NCBI GenBank assembly: GCA_009617715.1
Contig: VTFK01000152.1
Location: 1,054,001 to 1,118,000 of the forward strand
DNA: 64,000 nt
Source of the DNA: Plectrocnemia conspersa
Taxonomy: Eukaryota > Arthropoda > Insecta > Trichoptera > Polycentropodidae
Reading direction: 5' to 3'
The notes under the pieces are model-generated. The model did no database searches. It worked only from the letters and a program-made list of their open reading frames with translations, and was not told where the DNA came from. The position numbers and the translations under genes are program-made. This document shows, in pieces, positions 34,841 to 46,279 of the stretch. Within the stretch, counting starts at the first letter, position 1. Each line of letters opens with the position of its first letter.

Positions 34841-35217
34841 GTACGCGACAATTGGGCGACGGACAAATGGGCGATTCCGGCCAATTGGGCGACGGTCATA
34901 TGGGCGACAGAAATTAAAAACACTTGCACGCTTTGCTTTATTGTAAATATTAATAAAATATACATTAAAACGAAAAAGTATATTAAATGAAAAACAATTT
35001 TATTTTCAAATTATTAACTCATATTATAATTATATACAAACCACGTAAATATTCTATGATATTTTCTCTATTGTATTTTTACGCGATTTTTGGAAATTCC
35101 AAAAGCTTGTTCTCAGAGTAGTTTCCAAGGCTCAAAACATAAAAAAAATCGCGTAAGGGCCCACTATAAACATTTATCAGGTAGGTATTTATAATAAAAT
35201 TACCGACTTAAGCCTAA

Positions 35218-35795
35218 GGCCGGTTTCACACGTGCCGGATGGATTCACCCGGCACCGGGCGGGCGCCGTTTACAAAGCTTTCACACGTGGCCGGTCTCTG
35301 GCCGGTTTCTGGCCGGTTTCTGGCCGGTTTCTTCCCAACCCGACCTATACCCCGTCAACTGGTGCCAGTAATTTAGGATTAACGGCTTAACATAAGTCCT
35401 TCCACACATTTCGCGTTATTTTTTTATTTTTGTATGTATTCTACTAAGATAATTAAAAGAGATTACATTAATATAATTAAAATTTCGAGGTCTATTTCTT
35501 TCGCTATTGCCTAAACACGAGGAATATATATTATATTTTATTACAAGATACCACAATCACTGTCAACGGCCCGGTTCATGTTTGAGTTTTACCCCCACCA
35601 CACTCAATTCGGTACCCGGCGCCGGACAGTTTAGTGAGCGCGGCCGGCGACAACCCGGCAGTCAGCGCCGAGCCGGCGCCGGGTAGATTTGTCCGGCACG
35701 TCTGAAATGATAGTACTAGCCCATACAACACCATCCCCACTACACGGCGCCGGCCCGGTGCCGGGCAAATCCACCCGGCACGTGTGAAACCGGCC
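35218..35795. mobile_element. Harbinger-like MITE (578 bp) nested in the GGGCGA element
   Basis: Long GC-rich terminal inverted repeats of about 55 bases: GGCCGGTTTCACACGTGCCG at 35218 and its complement ending at 35795. The inner TIR parts also match (CCCGGCACCGGGC). TAA at 35215-35217 and 35796-35798 is the 3-bp duplication expected for PIF/Harbinger. It contains four 11-bp tandem units GGCCGGTTTCT (35289-35332) and many CCGGCGCC blocks. Non-autonomous; open frames inside are chance. Confidence 0.85.
35289..35332. repeat. Four 11-bp tandem units inside the MITE
   Basis: GGCCGGTCTCT followed by three identical GGCCGGTTTCT units. The unit equals the first bases of the element's own terminal repeat, so the array probably grew from the end motif. 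Confidence 0.9.
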
Positions 35796-36601
35796 TAAGT
35801 GTTTTATGATATCGAGCAACTCTCTTAAATTCTTGAAAAAAATTACCAAACTGTCTAAGTGATATTTTATGAATAAATAAGCACAAATGATAGGTATATA
35901 TTATATATACATATATATTATGTAGGTATATTATATTTTGTTTAGACCGAATAATGTTTTCATCTTTTAATTTTTTTCTAAAAAATATTACTTATATTTT
36001 CTTATGTACGTATATGTATATATATATTTTAATATGTATTAAATTATGTTAATTATTTAATTAATTATAAGATCATGATTTGCATCACATTTATTTGTAA
36101 TGCATTATTATTGTATCGCCCAAAAGACCGTCGCCCATTTGTCCGTCGCCCATTTTGAATCGCCCAATTGACCGTGTCCCATGGTTTTCTGATGTTACGG
36201 TTAAATAGGCATAGCTTTCAGTAAAATTTGAATTGGTTACATTTTTTAGCGGACATATGAAAGCAAATTTGTCGTTCATTTTATTGTTTGCTTTAATATA
36301 TTCCTGTGCTTCTTAATATTTTAACTGTATTTATTAGCTTTAGTTTTTTGCTCGTTGATTAGCAAAGACAGGAACATATTGCTCTAAATGCTTTTGGCAG
36401 TTTACTAATTTATTATTAACACTTTACCGACCGGCAGTTTCACTACCAGACTTACGCTAAATACCGGCACCTTTTCACAAATCTTCGCGAATTTTACCTT
36501 TTTTATTTAAATTTACGTATTTTTTGATACGGTCCGAATATTTAGTTGAATTTTTCTAAACATGTTAAAAATGTATCAATGCATCAATTTAAGTCATTAT
36601 T

Positions 36602-36800
36602 AGGTGGTTCTCAACATGTGGATCGCCGGAAATAAAAATTAATTATTACATTTCCTTATTATTAGATTTTTAAAATGATTATCTTGATTTTAAAATTATA
36701 AAAATGAATAACCTAAAAATTTAAATAAAAATAATTTAAATTGAGTCATCCAGCGGTTCTCAAACTTTTTCAAATTTAAAAAAACTTTTTTCAAGTACAC
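36602..36800. mobile_element. Two solo hAT-like end motifs
   Basis: GGTGGTTCTCAACATGTGGA at 36602 and CAGCGGTTCTCAAACTTTTT at 36751 both resemble the CAGTGGTTCTCAA terminal repeats of hAT elements (Charlie/SPIN type). No inverted partner or target duplication was found, so these may be fragments or remnants of one small element. Confidence 0.45.
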
Positions 36801-36911
36801 TTTTTTTTCGTATTGTTGTATTTTGTGCAAATGATTATCTACAAAAATGAGAAATGACATTTTTACTAATATGAGTTTACTGATATATAATTCAATTGCA
36901 ATAAAATATTC

Positions 36912-37145
36912 ACTCACCATTGTAATTCGCTCCATCGTAATGCGAAATCTTCCAGGCACAAACACAGATATTGTACATTATCTTTCACGTGTAAATCACT
37001 TTTCACAATAACTATTTATATAATGCAAGTTTAAAGTGCACTCACCATTATAAATTTCTCCACACTAATACGGAATATTTCAGGTACACACTTTATTATT
37101 ATTCAATGTCTTTCCCTTGTAATTCACTTTTCACAATATTTAATT
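36912..37145. repeat. Tandem duplication within the piggyBac element
   Basis: CACTCACCATTGTAATTCGC, through TCTTCCAGG, to AATCACTTTTCACAATAACT at 36912-37015 is repeated as CACTCACCATTATAAATTTC to AATTCACTTTTCACAATATT at 37040-37143, about 128 bases later. It lies just beyond the transposase stop codon. Confidence 0.8.
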
Positions 37146-37217
37146 CTAAAATAATACCAATACGAATTATCAAAAAAATAAAATTCAAAATTCACAAACG
37201 TTATTTTTATTATTTAC

Positions 37218-38341
37218 CTAGTAATGTTTCTTCAAATGATACGAGGAGAAACATTCACCAACATGTAAAGCTACTTTACATTCTTTGCACATGTAAAGAG
37301 AATCTTTTCTTATTTTATGTGCGATAAAAACTATGCATCTTCTTCTTTTACGCTCATTAGTAGATGATATCCTGACTAATTGGTGTTGTTTTAAACTGCC
37401 TGAAAGCCTTTGAAATGAGGGAGCAGTGGCGAATGTAGATGTCGGTTGTGAATTTTCAGACATTTCTGAAATTGTTGGTGTTTCTGTTTCTGGTGTTTTT
37501 TCCTCTATCCAATATTTTGCTATTTTCATTAAATAATCATAAAACTTTATATTGCTGTTTGAATTTACACTTCTATACACTGTAAATGCATTGAATAATG
37601 CACAGTTAAATAAATACATGGCCACTTTTTTCGTCCATTTTTTAGTTTTACGATATATTGGATAGTACGAAAGGTATTGATCAACCCGATCTACTCCCTT
37701 CATGTATTTATTGTAATCAATTATACAAATTGGTTTTTTTATACGCAGCCCAGTTCTTCTGTCAGTTTTTTTTTTCAGTGTTTACAATATTTGTATTATG
37801 GATTGTTGATATCATTCGAATATCTCTACTCTTTACTGTTTTCCACAATTGTAATAAAAAAATTCCCCGTTTCGCTTATATTTACTTTCAAATATTCGTA
37901 GTTTAGCTTTTTTTTTAGAATATCCGGTAAGCCCCACATATTCTTATTTTTTTTCTTGTATAATATTTTTTTAACTTCTTGTTTGTACTTATTCCAAGTT
38001 TGAGCACTGTATCTATTTGTTTCTTCTGCAATAATGCGGAACAGGTCATCACCGATAAATTTTTCGGCGATTTCTTCAGGGCGCGTGATATCAACATCAA
38101 AAGTTGCTCCCGACAATCCTTCAAATGGCTGGTTATGCCTAGGTGTATCAGTTTCACACCAATCTAATGGAATATCATCATCCTCAGTATCTTCTCCATC
38201 GCTAATAGGCATCATTACTCGAGGACGATTTCTTTCATGAACAATCGAACTTGTATCACTATCACTAAAGTTTTCGTTATCACTGGGAATATTTGAATCA
38301 TTGTCCGCGTAATTTTCCTCTACAAAACTATCTTCTGCCAT
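37218..38341 (-). pseudogene. piggyBac transposase, catalytic core deleted
   Basis: The N-terminal part (38341-37826) starts MAEDSFVEENYADNDSNIPS, an acidic leader as in piggyBac proteins, followed by the start of the dimerisation domain (RPEEIAEKFIGDDLFRII) and by TNRYSAQ. The C-terminal part (about 37800-37218, another frame) reads KKPICIIDYNKYMKGVDRVD, the block with the last catalytic Asp, then QYLSYYPIYRKTKKW, and ends in a cysteine- and histidine-rich domain (IRKDSLYMCKECKVALHVGE). Some 250 residues between the two parts, including the first two catalytic Asp positions, are gone. The protein cannot cut DNA, though an N-terminal fragment could be translated. Confidence 0.92.
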
Positions 38342-39722
38342 TTATTTATTTGGGTTATAATTATATTTAAATAAAAACTATATTTTAACACTTTGTTATA
38401 TAAAATACACTGTATTTATATTTTTTTATAGACACTATATTTTATAAAGAGGCGTAAGCGTAATATTTTTTTTAAAGAATCACTGCAGCACAAAGTTCCT
38501 TTTATTTATTTTATTTTTTTTTTTATTATTTTTAGAATATTCACTCGAGCAACACGAAACAAGATGCGATTTACACGACAGCGTTAGCTAAACTGAATTA
38601 TTATTCATATTTTTTTTAAGTGCATCATATTATTTCTTATCTCAAAAGAAATTCCCAATTCAAAAAAAGAGTCACTTCTGAGAATCACTTCCAGTAAATC
38701 GGTGCTATCTCGTGATAGATAAAATTCACTCAATAAAATAAACGGTCGAAATTTCCAAATTACAGGACAGAAAAAATACGATATAATCTCGCTAATCTGT
38801 CAATTTAGAAATTCGGGAAACCGGTACTATCTAATAGATTAACTCACAAAAAAAATGTTAGTGTACTTAAAAAAAAAATGCAAAGTAGAAAGAATTTACA
38901 AAATATATTTGATATAAATATATATTTTTTTAAATGGATTTTTTCAATTTGTATAGATAAACAGTACCTGGTTATATTATAAGACACAAGTAAAGAAATG
39001 CAAAGGCAGCTCAATTATATTTGAACTATATCTTTATTATATATGATTTTGTTGTTAATTTTTACTGATAACAATGGGAAGATATTTTGCATACTTGCAA
39101 AACAAAAATACCGTCGAGAATATTTGGGAGCATTTGAAGAAGAGATTGATAAAATCGAAATAACCACTAAAAGAGAGCTAATCGAGAAGGTGATTCGGGA
39201 ATAGAATCATACTTTGAACCTTCAAAAATTAAACAACGTTTATAAAGTAAATTCAGGCACTTATTTAATCTAAAGAAGGACATACAAAATATTTTAAATA
39301 TAGTCCCGAATTGCATAGTGAAAAATATTTTTATTTTTGTTTTGAATTAAAAAAATAGAATTTATGACTTCTCACGACTAAATTAGTTCTTTTTCAATTA
39401 CTAATGCTATAAAAAATAATAAAATAGCAAAAAAACGAATTTCTGCTTTAAAAATTATAATATATAAACAAATTATAATATATAGACAAACGTGTCTAAT
39501 AATAAGGCCAGGCACAGTAATTAAATATTTTTTTTCAATATCAAATGAAACTTCATACTAATATTTAATTTTTTTCAAAAAAAAATCTTAAAAAATCTCT
39601 AAGCATATATTTTTAATTTGATAACGAAATCATAGCTACCGCTCACTCCATATGGCGTGCGCGGTATTTAACGTTCGGCAGGCTCGCACTCCATATGGCG
39701 TGAGCGGTCGGTAAAGTGTTAA

Positions 39723-40129
39723 TATTTCTAATTACACTAAGCAATTAAAACTAAAAATCTATGCCATTTTCTCATTCCTTAAATAACTATTTTCATACTA
39801 CAAATATAAAAAAAGTATAAACCACTCCGTGATAAATATAATGAATAGCAAAATATTAAAAAAAAATGTTTCTGAAATAAATGATTTGTTGAGATACTAG
39901 TTGATTTATTTTACATACTGTCTATTTTTGTGAAATACAAGTTAGATTAATCCTTTTTTAATTGAATTATAAATTTATTATACATTTCATACATTTTATG
40001 AGTACACTTGATACATTTTGTTAGGCGATCTGTTGTAAACATAATACTGTCATATCGCATTATAACGAACCGCATCTGACATAATGAAATTGTGGCACAA
40101 AACTGGACTTTCATTAAATTATTCAATCT
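39723..40129. other. AT-rich non-coding stretch
   Basis: Nothing recognised. Confidence 0.45.
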
Positions 40130-40780
40130 GAACGTTCGCAAGCTGTCTGCGTTTTGCCCGTAAAAACACGCTTTTCAGCGCTACTTTATTTTCAATTTAC
40201 ATAGATTTATTTTACTGCAAATTGTGTATACCGTATTCAGCGAGTTCTGGCAGTCGGTGTAAACACAAATTGCCGAAAGAACCGAAACGCATTCGTTCAT
40301 ATTCAGGGACGCCAAAGTTCTGTGTGAACAAGGGGGTAGTTACTACTTTGACGCGCGTATGGTTATTAAATTAAACTCAACCGGGCCGATTAAAAGTTTT
40401 CGCTATTCGCGTGTCGCACACACGCGCAGGTTTTAGTGTACGCGGTTTCACCATTAACCTGCGTCGAAATTAAATTGACTAACTCTGTTAGAGCCATTCC
40501 ACGGCTTCGGTATGTCTTAATTATGGAGGGTCGGATGATATCGATTATTGCCCTCCCACTCTCTCTGAAATGTTATGTAAAATATTTAGTAATAATAATA
40601 ATAATAATAATAGCGTTTTAGTTCGGTTGACGCGTGTATTGATTCAATTTCGGCCGTGCGCAAAATGTTAAACTTTGTTCAACTAAAATTTCACAGACGG
40701 TTAAAAATAAACGAGTCTCAGTTTTGGGTATGTTCGGGACGGTTGGGAGTGATTTATTAAATTTATTTAGACGTAAAGCC
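40130..40780. promoter_or_regulatory. GC-richer island 11 (candidate cis-regulatory DNA)
   Basis: Mixed-composition island (CGCGTGTCGCACACACGCGC around 40408) with TTTATTTTACTGC-type AT cores. An (AAT)n microsatellite of about eight units lies at 40590-40612. No recognisable frame. Confidence 0.3.
40590..40612. repeat. (AAT)n microsatellite
   Basis: An uninterrupted run of TAA/AAT units inside island 11. Confidence 0.95.
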
Positions 40781-41278
40781 TCAGACTAACAAAAAATAAT
40801 GGCAAATGTGTATTTAAATTTAGTGACCCGCAATTTATATTTATTTGCTATTACTATGAAATATTTTTATTTTGAAATAACTATGTTTGTACATGAATAC
40901 GAATACGTTTTTACGATTAGTGTGATGAAACGATGCATTTATATTCAACGGAATGTAATACAATAATAATAATAATGGCGAGTGGAGTGACTTTTACATA
41001 TAGTTAATGCCGAAAAAGCTAGGATAGTGAATAATATACTTTCGGCGTTTTATTTACGTTTGATGTAGTGTAGAAGATTTATTTTTGTTGTTTAAGTGGT
41101 CATTATGGTGACCTTTAAATTGTGACTAATGTCTTAGATCGAAACCCACCAAAATATAATTTTAATTAATATAAAATAGTATATGAGACTCGAAAACAAT
41201 AAGTTACAATTTAATCATATTTTGACAAAATTATTTTTTATTTTAGTGAAAGATGGCTTCAAGGTAGCCGTACAATAA
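40781..41278. other. AT-rich non-coding stretch
   Basis: Nothing recognised. Confidence 0.45.
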
Positions 41279-41566
41279 TTACAACGGATAGTTCCAACAA
41301 AGCTTATTCGATGCGAGGCTATTAGTGTGTTCTAGGCGAGTTCTGAAGCTATGGTTTAAAGAGATTTTGTAATAATTGATGGGTAGTTGATAACTTTCAA
41401 AAGTTTTCTGTTTGCGAATTTTTAATGACTTTTGCTGAAAACCCATGTAATGTCTACCATAACTATTTTTTAAGGTTGTTTTCATGGTAACGAATACTGA
41501 TCTCAGTATAACGAAATATTTTGATCCGAATTTAAGAATAACGTTACAATTTGATACAATATTCAT
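41279..41566 (-). pseudogene. LINE-like coding remnant, repeat D (copy 2)
   Basis: The minus-strand frame ends QLPINYYKISLNHSFRTRLE followed by HTNSLASNKLC. The last part is shared with 16228-16325. The arrangement (a basic R-K segment, then LPxNYYKxSLxH) recalls the extreme C-terminus of Jockey-type reverse transcriptases, where a short FYxPxxRTNYxxNSP motif precedes the stop. No catalytic motif remains, so the assignment is tentative. Confidence 0.45.
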
Positions 41567-42639
41567 CGGTTATCAGTTGGTCCTTCACTCGGCGTGTGCC
41601 GGATGTGTTCATAAGCAACATTCAATGCGTTTCGCCGACCCTCAAACTTTTTTTATTAGTGAAATAAGTTCAGAGCTTTTTAATAAAAGTAAAAATTATA
41701 GAAAATTAAAAGCTGTTAAAATATTTCTGAATTTGTCGAATATGAAGACCGTTAGATTAAATAACATCTTATGTAAACGAACATTTGTATCTTAAAAATC
41801 GACTAAATTTATCTATAACAATAAGTATAAAATAAGTAAAACACGGTTGCTATGATTTTATTATATATAGAGCTCTAATTATTAAGATTCATATATTCAA
41901 AGCTACTAGTAAAAAAACACAAACTTTACAGCAAATAAAAAATGCATTATCTAAGATTAAAACCAAAACATTGAATTCGATATGTTTTATAAAACATGAC
42001 TTTATAATAAATTTAAGGGTATTTTAGTATATTCAGTACTTTAATATTTGTAACGTTTTATTTTAATATTTTTAATAGTAATGTTGAATTAGTGTAAGAT
42101 CTTAAAATGAATAAAATATATTTAAATTTAATATTTATTGTTTTGAGAATATATCAGATTAGCAATGATTTTTTTTAGATTCCCGAGATTTCTCGAGAAA
42201 TGAAAATGATATATAATTATTACAAAGTATTATTTTAGATTTCTAATATATAATATAATAAAGATAGCTATAATAATTGAAATATTTGTAAATTTAGGTT
42301 TACTTATCAATATTTTTTTCCAAATGCTAAAAATTAGCAACTCAATTTATTCCACTTCATTTTAACTTTAATATATACATTTGTAAAGTAGCGAATAATG
42401 AGCAGAACACATCACGCGCGACTTTTCTACCGTAGAAAGTGAAAATGTGACATTTTTGCTTATATTGCAACTATACATGAAACATTGACGTTGCAGAGTA
42501 TAATGCTAACTTTCTTTATTTTTTAAGTTAGTCCATAATAATATTTTGTGTGTATTAAAAAATATATTTTAACATTACAATATAAAACACTTACTATAAA
42601 CGATATTTTTTCATTAATTTTAAAGAATTTATTTTACTC
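41567..42639. other. AT-rich stretch with one unrecognised frame
   Basis: A plus-strand frame of 103 residues (41484-41795) has a mixed composition (CAGCVHKQHSMRFADPQTFF) but no family I recognise. The remainder is very AT-rich. Confidence 0.35.
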
Positions 42640-43300
42640 AAGTCACATGAAGGGTCTTCCACCCGACACCGTTTAACAGTCTCCATGTGGTTATTGTTCG
42701 TTTTAATAACATGCCATAACAATTAATCCCCATTATGCCATCGTGCTCAATTTCCGCACATGATTAATGGTTCCCTGAACGTCCCAACCTACCCTACATA
42801 CTCCGACCTCACTACACAATGCTCAGTTTCCGATTTTTAATCGTTTCTTTTCTCTCTCTTGTTGCAGGTATGGTCCTTCTGCGACGGTCACGTCTGGATT
42901 TTACACACTCCGTCGAGAAACTAGTTAAAAGTTGGCTAGAGCAGCGAAGCTAGTGAAACACGACTCTCGGACGGTTCGTGTCGGCTGTATTAATGGCGAT
43001 TTCAGAGCTCTGATATGGCGCAGTTTTGCGGCTTTTAATGGCACCGAGGCAAGGGCCGCATCGCCCTATTCTCAGATCGGACGGTTAATGTGTTTTTTAT
43101 TCCGCCTTCTTGCGTTCGAATTGCGGCGACAGCACTGTTTCGTTTGCGTATTTCGGTCGTTTGGAGAATACTCGGCGTGAAAAGTCGTATATTGCGACTG
43201 CTCAAGAATACATTAATCTTTTATGAACGGCTGAAATGCGCGATAGCGCTATTTTTAAGCTAAAACAGCACCGCCAGATTATTTTATAACTCATTTAATT
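42640..43300. promoter_or_regulatory. GC-richer island 12, possibly with a splice acceptor
   Basis: A long pyrimidine tract TTTCTTTTCTCTCTCTTGTT followed by GCAG ends at 42867, a strong-looking acceptor immediately before GC-richer sequence. If it is an exon, one frame after it reads GMVLLRRSRLDFTHSVEKLV before a stop at about 42950. I do not recognise it. The island could equally be regulatory DNA or a 5' UTR exon. Confidence 0.3.
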
Positions 43301-43689
43301 TCTTCCAAATGTCACCTTAAAGGTATCTCTCAACCATATTTAACTATTTTAGTTATCTCAGTCTGAATTGCCACCATTGAAAGCTTATTTTGCGACGTAT
43401 ATGATGAAAAGTGAAAACATTTTCTTTCAATATTTCAATAAAATTTGGACTGGTTATGAAAAGAGTCATTCACTTATCTTTAATGCATGCATATCAATAC
43501 GACTTTCGTATTTTTATTTTGAAGAATTTCTGCCTTGTGATCGGTTGTTCGCTGGGAGGGGCGCACCGGTACATGTAAAGACACAGGGTAGTAGTGCTTT
43601 ATTGTTATCAATGTGCCCCCTTTACTTTATTCTTAAAACATTTTCGCGTGTCAAGATCAGTAACAACAAATCTACTGTTTTTTTTGTGA

Positions 43690-44640
43690 CGAAAAATCTC
43701 GATATAGATAATCAAGTATATGTCATTTACGCTAATTTTGTAAAAGCTTTTGATTTAGTTTGTCTTGTCTTATTTCTTAAAAAATATATACATTAAATTA
43801 TACCTATAAAATGATTAAATTTTTTAATCATACTTTTCAAATCGTCGTCAATATGTGCAACAACTTTTCAAATCGTCTGAATATATTGCCACATCAGGAA
43901 TTCCTCAAAGTTCTAATCTTGGCCCAATACTGTTTCTCTTGTTTATTAATAATATTTGTTAAGTTGTTCGTTTGGCGATGGTCTTAAAATATTACATTGA
44001 GGATTGTAAAAACTTAAATTTGATGTTAAAAATCTATGTGCGACATATTCTAAATCAATAGTAAGAACATCACTTAAATTTAATTATGAAATGTATATCA
44101 ATGTGCTTCATCGCACAAAAGTAGTAATCGATTTGGATGTTCTATATTAAAAACAGATTCTATCGGCATATAAAAAAGATATGCAATAAAGATTTAGCAG
44201 TTAAGAAAGTCACAGTACACTTTTCTGGCATGGTTCTCAAATAATGCAATTGACTCACTTTTAACGGAAAATTATTAAAAAAAAGTTTATTAGATACTAG
44301 GTAGTACATAAAGTTTTATAAAGTATGCTGGAATATGATTCCATCGAGTCCCGTCGACGTATATACTAAATAAACCACTTCTTCAAGCTGCGGGTAGGGA
44401 ATACATACACAATCCGGATATTCTGAAAGAACTCCGTTTTTGTGTGCCACCTAATCATGTTTTAATTCCGTATGCAAAAACACAGTAATTGACTATTCCA
44501 AAATAAGCACAGCTATTTGTCGAATATTATTGATTTGTTTTCATCCAGGTACTCGCAGTTGCTAGTCTTGCCATTATTTTAAATAGTGTAATATGCATAG
44601 TTTTTTTCTGTCTTTAAATTAATAGATAAATAATCCTTTT
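43690..44640 (+). pseudogene. LINE family RT1, long decayed copy (copy 4)
   Basis: Begins with VYVIYANFVKAFDLV (43715-43760), the first catalytic Asp motif. It continues in other frames with SGIPQSSNLGPILFLLFIN (43893-43950), a damaged FADD box (FGDGLKIL at 43970), RTKVVIDLDVLY corresponding to the SIKDLGVLFD block, a degenerate LEYGSI equivalent (44325) and DILKELRFCVPPN (44418) near the C-terminus. All motifs are in the right order over about 900 bases with many shifts and stops. It is more complete but more decayed than the 30567 copy. Confidence 0.8.
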
Positions 44641-44799
44641 CATGCTTTAAGTGTTTAAATTATTTAAAAAATATGTTCATTTTTCTCTGATTCTTGAGAA
44701 TAGATAGATAAACTGTAGAAGACCCAATAATAAAGCTAGCAAAAAATGCCTCATTAGTATCTTATCAACCCCACACTATTACAATTAGAAATATAAATT

Positions 44800-45000
44800 G
44801 CCAACGTCAATTACCGAGACTCATTGAACACATGTCAAATAATTTTAACACCCAAAAGTACAGGCTCATTACTAATAGACATAGAACAGGCGTTTGATGT
44901 ATAAATCATCTATATAGATTATAAATCATTTTATAATAAATAAAAGATTTTTATCTTGAAACCAATACTCACTTTCAATATAATGACATTCCTAACTTGG
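44800..45000 (+). pseudogene. Second LINE reverse transcriptase fragment
   Basis: 44815-44850 encodes RLIEHMSNNFNT and, after a frame change, 44860-44901 encodes TGSLLIDIEQAFDV, matching the RxxxHI...N.. and TG.VLLDIEKAFD.VWH motifs of Jockey-type reverse transcriptases. Another frame shift leads to a weak FPxYLIK equivalent. It is a different copy, probably a different family, from RT1 just upstream, because it restarts at an earlier motif. Confidence 0.75.
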
Positions 45001-45559
45001 AATTTTGGCTAATGGTAAAGTTTGCTTTTACAAAACTCTAACCTTCGTGATCTTATCTATTTCTAGAATACTTCTATCAATTGAAAATTAAATTAACGAT
45101 TAAAATTATCAAACAAAAACCATCGTATGAAGCAACACACGCAATATTAACTTTAAAACTATTTAAAGTCATACGAAACAAGGCAGCTTAAATTATTTAC
45201 AACACTCACTACACAAATATATACACGAATCCCAAACCCCTGCTGAATTCTGAAAAGATACCCTTCACCAAACACAAAACTACTTCAAAGCAATACTTCG
45301 CCTTCACCACAGTAGTCAAGCATAGGAAATTATCATAAAATATCTCTGAAATTCAAACATAAACACAAGATTTCAAAACAGTCCAGTTTAAAAGTTTTAA
45401 TAACAAATAACTATTGTTATTATTATCACAAACGTATATAATGTTTCTAGTTTAGTATACTTAACTTAAAGTTTATAATATTGTAAAAGAATTTATATAC
45501 TTTTCCAAGACGAGTATTCTTGAGAAATTTGTATTATTTCAGTGTATGTATTTGTATAT
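45001..45559. other. Non-coding, possibly the tail of the LINE fragment
   Basis: 45060-45400 is A/C-rich on this strand (AAACACAAAACTACTTCAAA-type composition), unlike the flanks. This is expected of LINE coding sequence that has lost its frame, but I could not align it. Confidence 0.35.
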
Positions 45560-46150
45560 ATAATGGAAAATCTTTAACTGATTTGATTTACAACAATTTA
45601 TGCGTGTAAATTATATTGTTGGTAATAATCAAAATATAAACGAACGCAAAAACGATATAACATTTATTATGACACACTAGTTCATAATAATTATACATTG
45701 TGTTTTTCATCGTATTTTGCAAATGTCATCAGATCCTATTATGCGGCATTTACTCTAGTTTCATTTAGTATTGATACTTGCAATTTTAATTTTTTGTTTA
45801 CTGACAAATGTAAGTCGAAATTAAATGTTTGCTAATCGTAATTCTATGAGTCGGTCGTAAAACTTATGTTATTGAAACAATGTTTTTTGAATGTCAATTA
45901 TATATCCCTGTCCCTTTTCTCGCTACCTGCTTTTAATACAGTTGTGAGTTTAATGAATTTAAAACACTACTTGTTCACAAAACTAGCGATTTTAAAATAT
46001 TTTTATGTATTCATATAAATTTAATTTTCAACAAAAAACATTTTATGAGAGTTCTAAAAATAAATTCATTTTATATTTTACTCCAAAAAAAAAAACACTC
46101 TTTTCAACCCTATTTTGTACTATATTATTTATTTATTTCAGTATACGTAA
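45560..46150 (+). repeat. Rep-B family, near full-length (copy 4)
   Basis: TGGAAAATCTTTAACTGATT with TGATTTACAACAATTTATGC, AATATAAACGAACGCAAAAA, CTCGCTACCTGCTTTTAATA and CATATAAATTTAATTTTCAA with AACAAAAAACATTTTATGAG align with 24160-24850. No coding capacity. Confidence 0.75.
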
Positions 46151-46279
46151 ATAAATAACTTAACACAACCTAATTGTTATTTTTTATGTTTTATATATAT
46201 TAAGTTTTAAAAGCTAAGAGATAATAAGATAAAGTATGTGTGTGAATTTACTTACTTTTCCAACTCGAGAACAAAACAA

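Larger units (their letters stand above)
34841..36180. mobile_element. GGGCGA-motif element (Mutator-like MITE?)
   Basis: Both ends are built from repeated GGGCGA units in inverted orientation. The left runs CAATTGGGCGACGGACAAAT, GGGCGATTCC and so on (34849-34910); the right carries the complement (36116-36180). Possible 11-bp target duplications ATAGTTTTCTG (34830-34840) and ATGGTTTTCTG (36181-36191) differ at one base; 9-11 bp is typical for Mutator-like elements. The interior lacks a transposase and contains a Harbinger-like MITE at 35218-35795. Without it the element is about 760 bp. Superfamily tentative, the paired ends certain. Confidence 0.75.
36420..39718 (-). mobile_element. piggyBac-like transposon, both ends, internally deleted
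   Basis: Perfect 14-bp terminal inverted repeats CACTTTACCGACCG / CGGTCGGTAAAGTG are flanked by TTAA on both sides (36416-36419, 39719-39722), the defining target of piggyBac. A second inverted block lies inward (GCTAAATACCGGCAC left, against GTGCGCGGTATTTAACG right). The right end also carries the 16-bp sequence CACTCCATATGGCGTG twice (39644, 39687). The 3.3-kb element carries a deleted transposase on the minus strand, a 128-bp-spaced duplication at 36912-37145 and two hAT-like end motifs near 36602 and 36751. Confidence 0.93.

Noticed and set aside
35631..35849. GC-rich minus-strand frame (72 residues)
   Set aside because: It spans the right terminal repeat of the Harbinger-like MITE; the frame is a by-product of GC-rich repeats.
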